Shown here: piece by piece, positions 5,203 through 7,856 of the stretch
Numbering within the stretch: the stretch's first letter is position 1
Layout: each line of letters opens with the position of its first letter
DNA from: Phenylobacterium sp.
GTDB lineage: Bacteria; Pseudomonadota; Alphaproteobacteria; Caulobacterales; Caulobacteraceae
Length of the DNA: 7,856 nucleotides
Reading direction: 5' to 3'
NCBI GenBank assembly: GCA_028290925.1
Contig: JAQGIX010000191.1
Coordinates: 1 to 7,856, forward strand
Program-made: the position numbers and the translations under genes
Notes under the pieces: model-generated
Database searches by the model: none
The model's input: the letters and a program-made list of their open reading frames with translations, nothing else
Told to the model about the DNA's origin: nothing

Positions 5203-7584
5203 TCACCAAGCGAAGCGCCGCGTGCCCGTCAGGTAGGTGGAGTCCGAGTCCCCGAACGCCATGACGTCGGCCGGGCGCTTGGGCAGCGGCGCGACGCCGG
5301 CCGGCCAACGGTCAAGCTTGGCGAGATAGGCCACCTCCAGCTTGCCGGGGCCGGCGGGACGCAGCACCAGGGTCACCCCCTGCGGCGCGCCCACCCAGCG
5401 CAGGCGCATGGCGCCGCCGGGCGGCAGGGCGACGCCGGCCGGGACGCCCTGGATGGTCTCGACGAGGCCTGGGGTGTCGGAGGTCAGCCGCAGGGTGATC
5501 TCGCGCCCGCCAGGGGGCGGGACGGCGCGGAGCAGCAGGCGACCGTCGGTCTGCGCGGCGAGGGTGATCTCCGGCCCGGGTTCCCGGACAAACGGCGCCG
5601 GGGCGGCGGCGGTGGGCCGCCCCCAGATCCAGTCATTGAGCGTGGTGATCCGGCCGCCGCCGGACTTCAGCACCGCCTCGGCCCAGGCCGGCCGGTCCGG
5701 CGTGGCGCTGACGATCCAGGCGCGGCGGGCGTCCTGGTCGACCTGGTAGATGACGTCGGAGGCGCGCGGGAAGCGCGGGTTGTAGGGGTCGTTCACCCGC
5801 ACCGCCACGGTGACCGCCAGGCCGATGATGATCAGGGCGGGACCGATCAGCCGCTCGGGGGGCGCCCCTTCGGCGGGCTGCGCCAGCGGCCAGAGCAGCA
5901 AGGCGGCGCCAAGCAGGATGATGCCCAGCACCTCCACGGCGTCGAGGGCGAGGAAGGCGGTGTGGGCGTAACCGCCGAGCCAGCCGACGCCCACGGCCGC
6001 GGAGATCCCCAGCAGGATCAGCGCGGGGACACCGCGCCGCGCGGAGAGGTCGGTGGCCGCCGCGCCCAGCGTCGCCAGCGCCAGCGGCCAGGCGAAGGTG
6101 AAGGCCATCGGCGCGGCCAGCGCCTGGGTCGCGGTGGCCGCCACCAGGCCCAGGATCAGCACCCCGCCCCAGGCGCCGGGGCGGCTGACCGGCCGGCCAT
6201 AGGCCGCCACGGCCAGCAGGGCCGCGACCACGCCCATGCCGAAGCCTAGGGCGTCGAGGCCGCCGAACAGCGACGATCCGAGGCCGGCGGCCAGCGGCAG
6301 GAAGGCGATCTGCCGCCGCCCGCGGCCGATCTCGGCGCTGGCGGTCAGCAGGAATCCCAGGGCCAGCAGGATCAGGGCGAGCTCCCAGCGGCTCGCCTGG
6401 GCCTGCAGGACGTGCTGCTCGACAAGGCCGAACGATGCGCCGGTGGCGCGCCGGGCGAAGTGCAGCAGGGTCATGGCGCCCACCGCGGCGAACAGGCCGG
6501 CGCCGGCGCCGCGCGCCAGGTCCGTCCAGGGGAAGGCTTCGATCCGCCGCGCGCGGACCACGGCGACGGCGATCAGCCCCGCCGCGGCCAGCAGGATCAG
6601 CCAGCCCACGGCCGGCGGATAGGCGAGCAGGAGGTTTCCGAACAGCTGGCTGTAGACCAGGTCGGGCGAGGCCGCGGGCAGGGCGGGGCCGAAGGCCAGG
6701 GCGCGGGCGGGCCCCAACACCTGGCGTCCCACGTCCTGCAGCGAGCCAAGATCGAGGGTAGCGGGCGTGGAGCTGGCCGCGTGATAGTCGAACGCGCGGC
6801 CCAGGAAGGCGTAGTTCATCCCCGCGACGCCGGCCTTCAGGGCTTCGGTGAAGTCGGTGTCGTTGGGCATGCGCGCATAGGCGAAGGTCATCAGGGAGCT
6901 GGTCTGCGGGTGGTCCGCGCGGCGCAGGAGCGCGACCGAGCCGCCGTCATGCGGGCTGGCCTGGAACATCAGCACCCGGCCGGCGTCGCCGCGGGCCTCC
7001 AGGTTGAAGACGTAGCCGACGTGCCTGGCGGCCGGGTCGCCGCGGAAGAAGGCGTTGGCGCCCAACAGGCCCCGCTCCTCGCCGTCGGTGAGCACCACCA
7101 TCACGTCGCGGGCGGGCTGGCCCTGGGCCTTGAGGGCGCGGACGATCTCCAGCGCCGAAGCGACGCCGGCGGCGTCGTCGGCCGCGCCCGTGGAGCCCGG
7201 AACGCTGTCGTAGTGGGCCATCAGCGCCACGGCCGGGGCGGTGCGGTCGCGGCCGGGCAGCACGCCGATCAGGTTCTCCACCTCGCCGCCGCTGACCACG
7301 CCCTTGACCCACCTGGACGGCTGCAGACCGACGCCGCGATGAACCTGCGGCGCAAGGCCGAGCGCGCTCATCCGGCCGATCAGGTAGTCACGCGCGGCGT
7401 GGTTCGCGTCCGAGCCCATCGGATGCGGCCGGGCGGCGAAGCTGCGGATGTCGATCATGGCCCGCTCGGCCGAGAAGGCCGTCGCCGGGGCCGAGGCGGG
7501 CAGCGGCTTGGGCGGCTGCTCGACGGTCCAGGCGATCAGCGCGGCCGCGACCAGCGCCGCGACCAGCGCGAGCAGGCGTCCCAT
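5203..7584 (-). CDS. M28 family zinc peptidase with polytopic membrane domain
   Basis: A 793-residue membrane protein. A hydrophobic N-terminal segment (about residues 3-20) should place the M28 aminopeptidase-type domain (about 40-300) in the periplasm. The zinc-site residues of the family are all visible: His124 and Asp126 (AHYDS), Asp136-Asp137 (AADDAAG), the Glu169-Glu170 pair (DGEERG, general base plus ligand), Glu196 (NLEARG) and His268 (DYHAASST). Bioinformatically about nine or ten membrane helices follow (about 325-597), then a soluble domain of about 195 residues beginning near VNDPYNPRFP. This order resembles the eukaryotic ER metallopeptidase/FXNA and vacuolar Pff1 proteins, and bacterial homologues exist. 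Substrates are unknown; trimming of N-terminal residues from periplasmic peptides is a reasonable guess. The start ATG is supported by GGGAGG about 6 bases upstream. It follows the ctrA terminator, so it probably has its own promoter in the 7585-7630 interval, where I could not place one with confidence. Confidence 0.92.
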   Translation of the reverse strand: MGRLLALVAALVAAALIAWTVEQPPKPLPASAPATAFSAERAMIDIRSFAARPHPMGSDANHAARDYLIGRMSALGLAPQVHRGVGLQPSRWVKGVVSGGEVENLIGVLPGRDRTAPAVALMAHYDSVPGSTGAADDAAGVASALEIVRALKAQGQPARDVMVVLTDGEERGLLGANAFFRGDPAARHVGYVFNLEARGDAGRVLMFQASPHDGGSVALLRRADHPQTSSLMTFAYARMPNDTDFTEALKAGVAGMNYAFLGRAFDYHAASSTPATLDLGSLQDVGRQVLGPARALAFGPALPAASPDLVYSQLFGNLLLAYPPAVGWLILLAAAGLIAVAVVRARRIEAFPWTDLARGAGAGLFAAVGAMTLLHFARRATGASFGLVEQHVLQAQASRWELALILLALGFLLTASAEIGRGRRQIAFLPLAAGLGSSLFGGLDALGFGMGVVAALLAVAAYGRPVSRPGAWGGVLILGLVAATATQALAAPMAFTFAWPLALATLGAAATDLSARRGVPALILLGISAAVGVGWLGGYAHTAFLALDAVEVLGIILLGAALLLWPLAQPAEGAPPERLIGPALIIIGLAVTVAVRVNDPYNPRFPRASDVIYQVDQDARRAWIVSATPDRPAWAEAVLKSGGGRITTLNDWIWGRPTAAAPAPFVREPGPEITLAAQTDGRLLLRAVPPPGGREITLRLTSDTPGLVETIQGVPAGVALPPGGAMRLRWVGAPQGVTLVLRPAGPGKLEVAYLAKLDRWPAGVAPLPKRPADVMAFGDSDSTYLTGTRRFAW

Positions 7585-7631
7585 GGCGTCCCTCCCAGAA
7601 CCTCAAGGACGCAACCTAGCGGCGCCGTCGC

Positions 7632-7665
7632 GAAAACGAAAACGCCCGCCTGGGAAGGCGGGCGT
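7632..7665 (-). terminator. Intrinsic terminator of ctrA
   Basis: In minus-strand RNA, a perfect 9-bp GC-rich stem (ACGCCCGCC, 7665-7657, with GGCGGGCGT, 7650-7642) closes a 6-base loop. It is followed by UUUUCGUUUUCG, two U4 tracts. It begins about 30 bases after the ctrA stop codon. On the plus strand there is no T-tract after the hairpin, so it acts in the ctrA direction only. It separates ctrA from the M28 peptidase gene. Confidence 0.85.
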
Positions 7666-7694
7666 CGTACTCTCCTCGAACTAAACCCTGGTGG

Positions 7695-7856
7695 TCAGGC
7701 CGCGACCTGGCCCTCTTGCGGGTCGCGCAGCACGTAGCCACGGCCCCAGACCGTCTCGATGTGGTGCTTGCCATCGGCAGCCGCGGCCAGCTTCTTGCGC
7801 AGCTTGCAGATGAACACGTCGATGATCTTCAGCTCGGGCTCGTCCATGCCGCCATA
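7695..7856 (-). CDS. ctrA: Cell-cycle response regulator CtrA, C-terminal part, cut by window edge
   Basis: The last 53 codons of CtrA, the OmpR/PhoB-type response regulator that silences the replication origin and activates cell-cycle genes in alphaproteobacteria. The fragment starts YGGMDEPELKIIDVF and contains the recognition-helix segment ICKLRKKLA and the wing IETVWGRGYVLRDP, both nearly identical to Caulobacter CtrA as I remember it. The receiver domain and the start of the DNA-binding domain lie outside the window. The variable tail ends in Val-Ala-Ala. Caulobacter CtrA also ends in Ala-Ala, and these last residues are needed for ClpXP degradation at the swarmer-to-stalked transition, so regulated proteolysis is probably conserved here. 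The gene is followed by a strong intrinsic terminator. Identification is firm despite truncation, because the tail and the YGGMDEPE segment are characteristic of CtrA rather than of other OmpR-type regulators. Confidence 0.95.
   Translation of the reverse strand, partial: YGGMDEPELKIIDVFICKLRKKLAAAADGKHHIETVWGRGYVLRDPQEGQVAA

Noticed and set aside
5240..5250. Two GAGTC words 1 base apart, which are GANTC sites for the CcrM cell-cycle methyltransferase.
   Set aside because: They fall inside the M28 coding sequence and encode an Asp-Ser-Asp-Ser stretch, far from any promoter, so chance codon use explains them.
6412..7737. A plus-strand open frame of 441 codons opposite the M28 gene and reaching into the ctrA 3' end.
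   Set aside because: It has a low-complexity Gly/Arg/Ala/Gln composition, no domain, and crosses the ctrA terminator. It is a codon-bias shadow of the M28 gene.

Overview
The window is high-GC DNA (roughly 70% by eye) from an alphaproteobacterium, most likely a Caulobacterales member such as Phenylobacterium or Caulobacter. The strongest taxonomic clue is the right edge. It encodes the C-terminus of the cell-cycle master regulator CtrA, including the winged-helix recognition segment and the C-terminal Ala-Ala typical of ClpXP-degraded CtrA. Genus-level placement is inference.

Layout from left to right: (1) the 3' part of a plus-strand zinc-dependent alcohol dehydrogenase, cut by the left edge; (2) a convergent minus-strand type B carboxylesterase; (3) an FkbM-like SAM-dependent methyltransferase; (4) an M23 (LytM/MepM-like) cell-wall endopeptidase with one N-terminal membrane anchor; (5) a glutaredoxin-type arsenate reductase (ArsC family) with no other ars genes nearby; (6) a large M28 zinc peptidase joined to a polytopic membrane domain; (7) the ctrA 3' end, followed by a clear intrinsic terminator. 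Genes 2 to 7 all read on the minus strand, so the transcription order is ctrA, M28, arsC, M23, methyltransferase, esterase. The gaps are 110, 45, 147, 72 and 89 bp. No stretch over 300 bp lacks a gene.

Most of this is ordinary chromosomal content, and I do not see a clear new multi-gene system. The observations most worth a second look are regulatory. An 8-bp inverted repeat just after the M28 stop codon would sequester the arsC ribosome binding site, suggesting translational coupling. A TTAACCAT-type CtrA half-site lies just upstream of the M23 peptidase gene. The M28 enzyme has an ER-metallopeptidase-like architecture (catalytic domain, about ten membrane segments, C-terminal soluble domain) that is poorly characterised in bacteria. 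Nothing suggests recent horizontal transfer: there are no tRNAs, insertion sequences, integrases, CRISPR arrays or compositional breaks.
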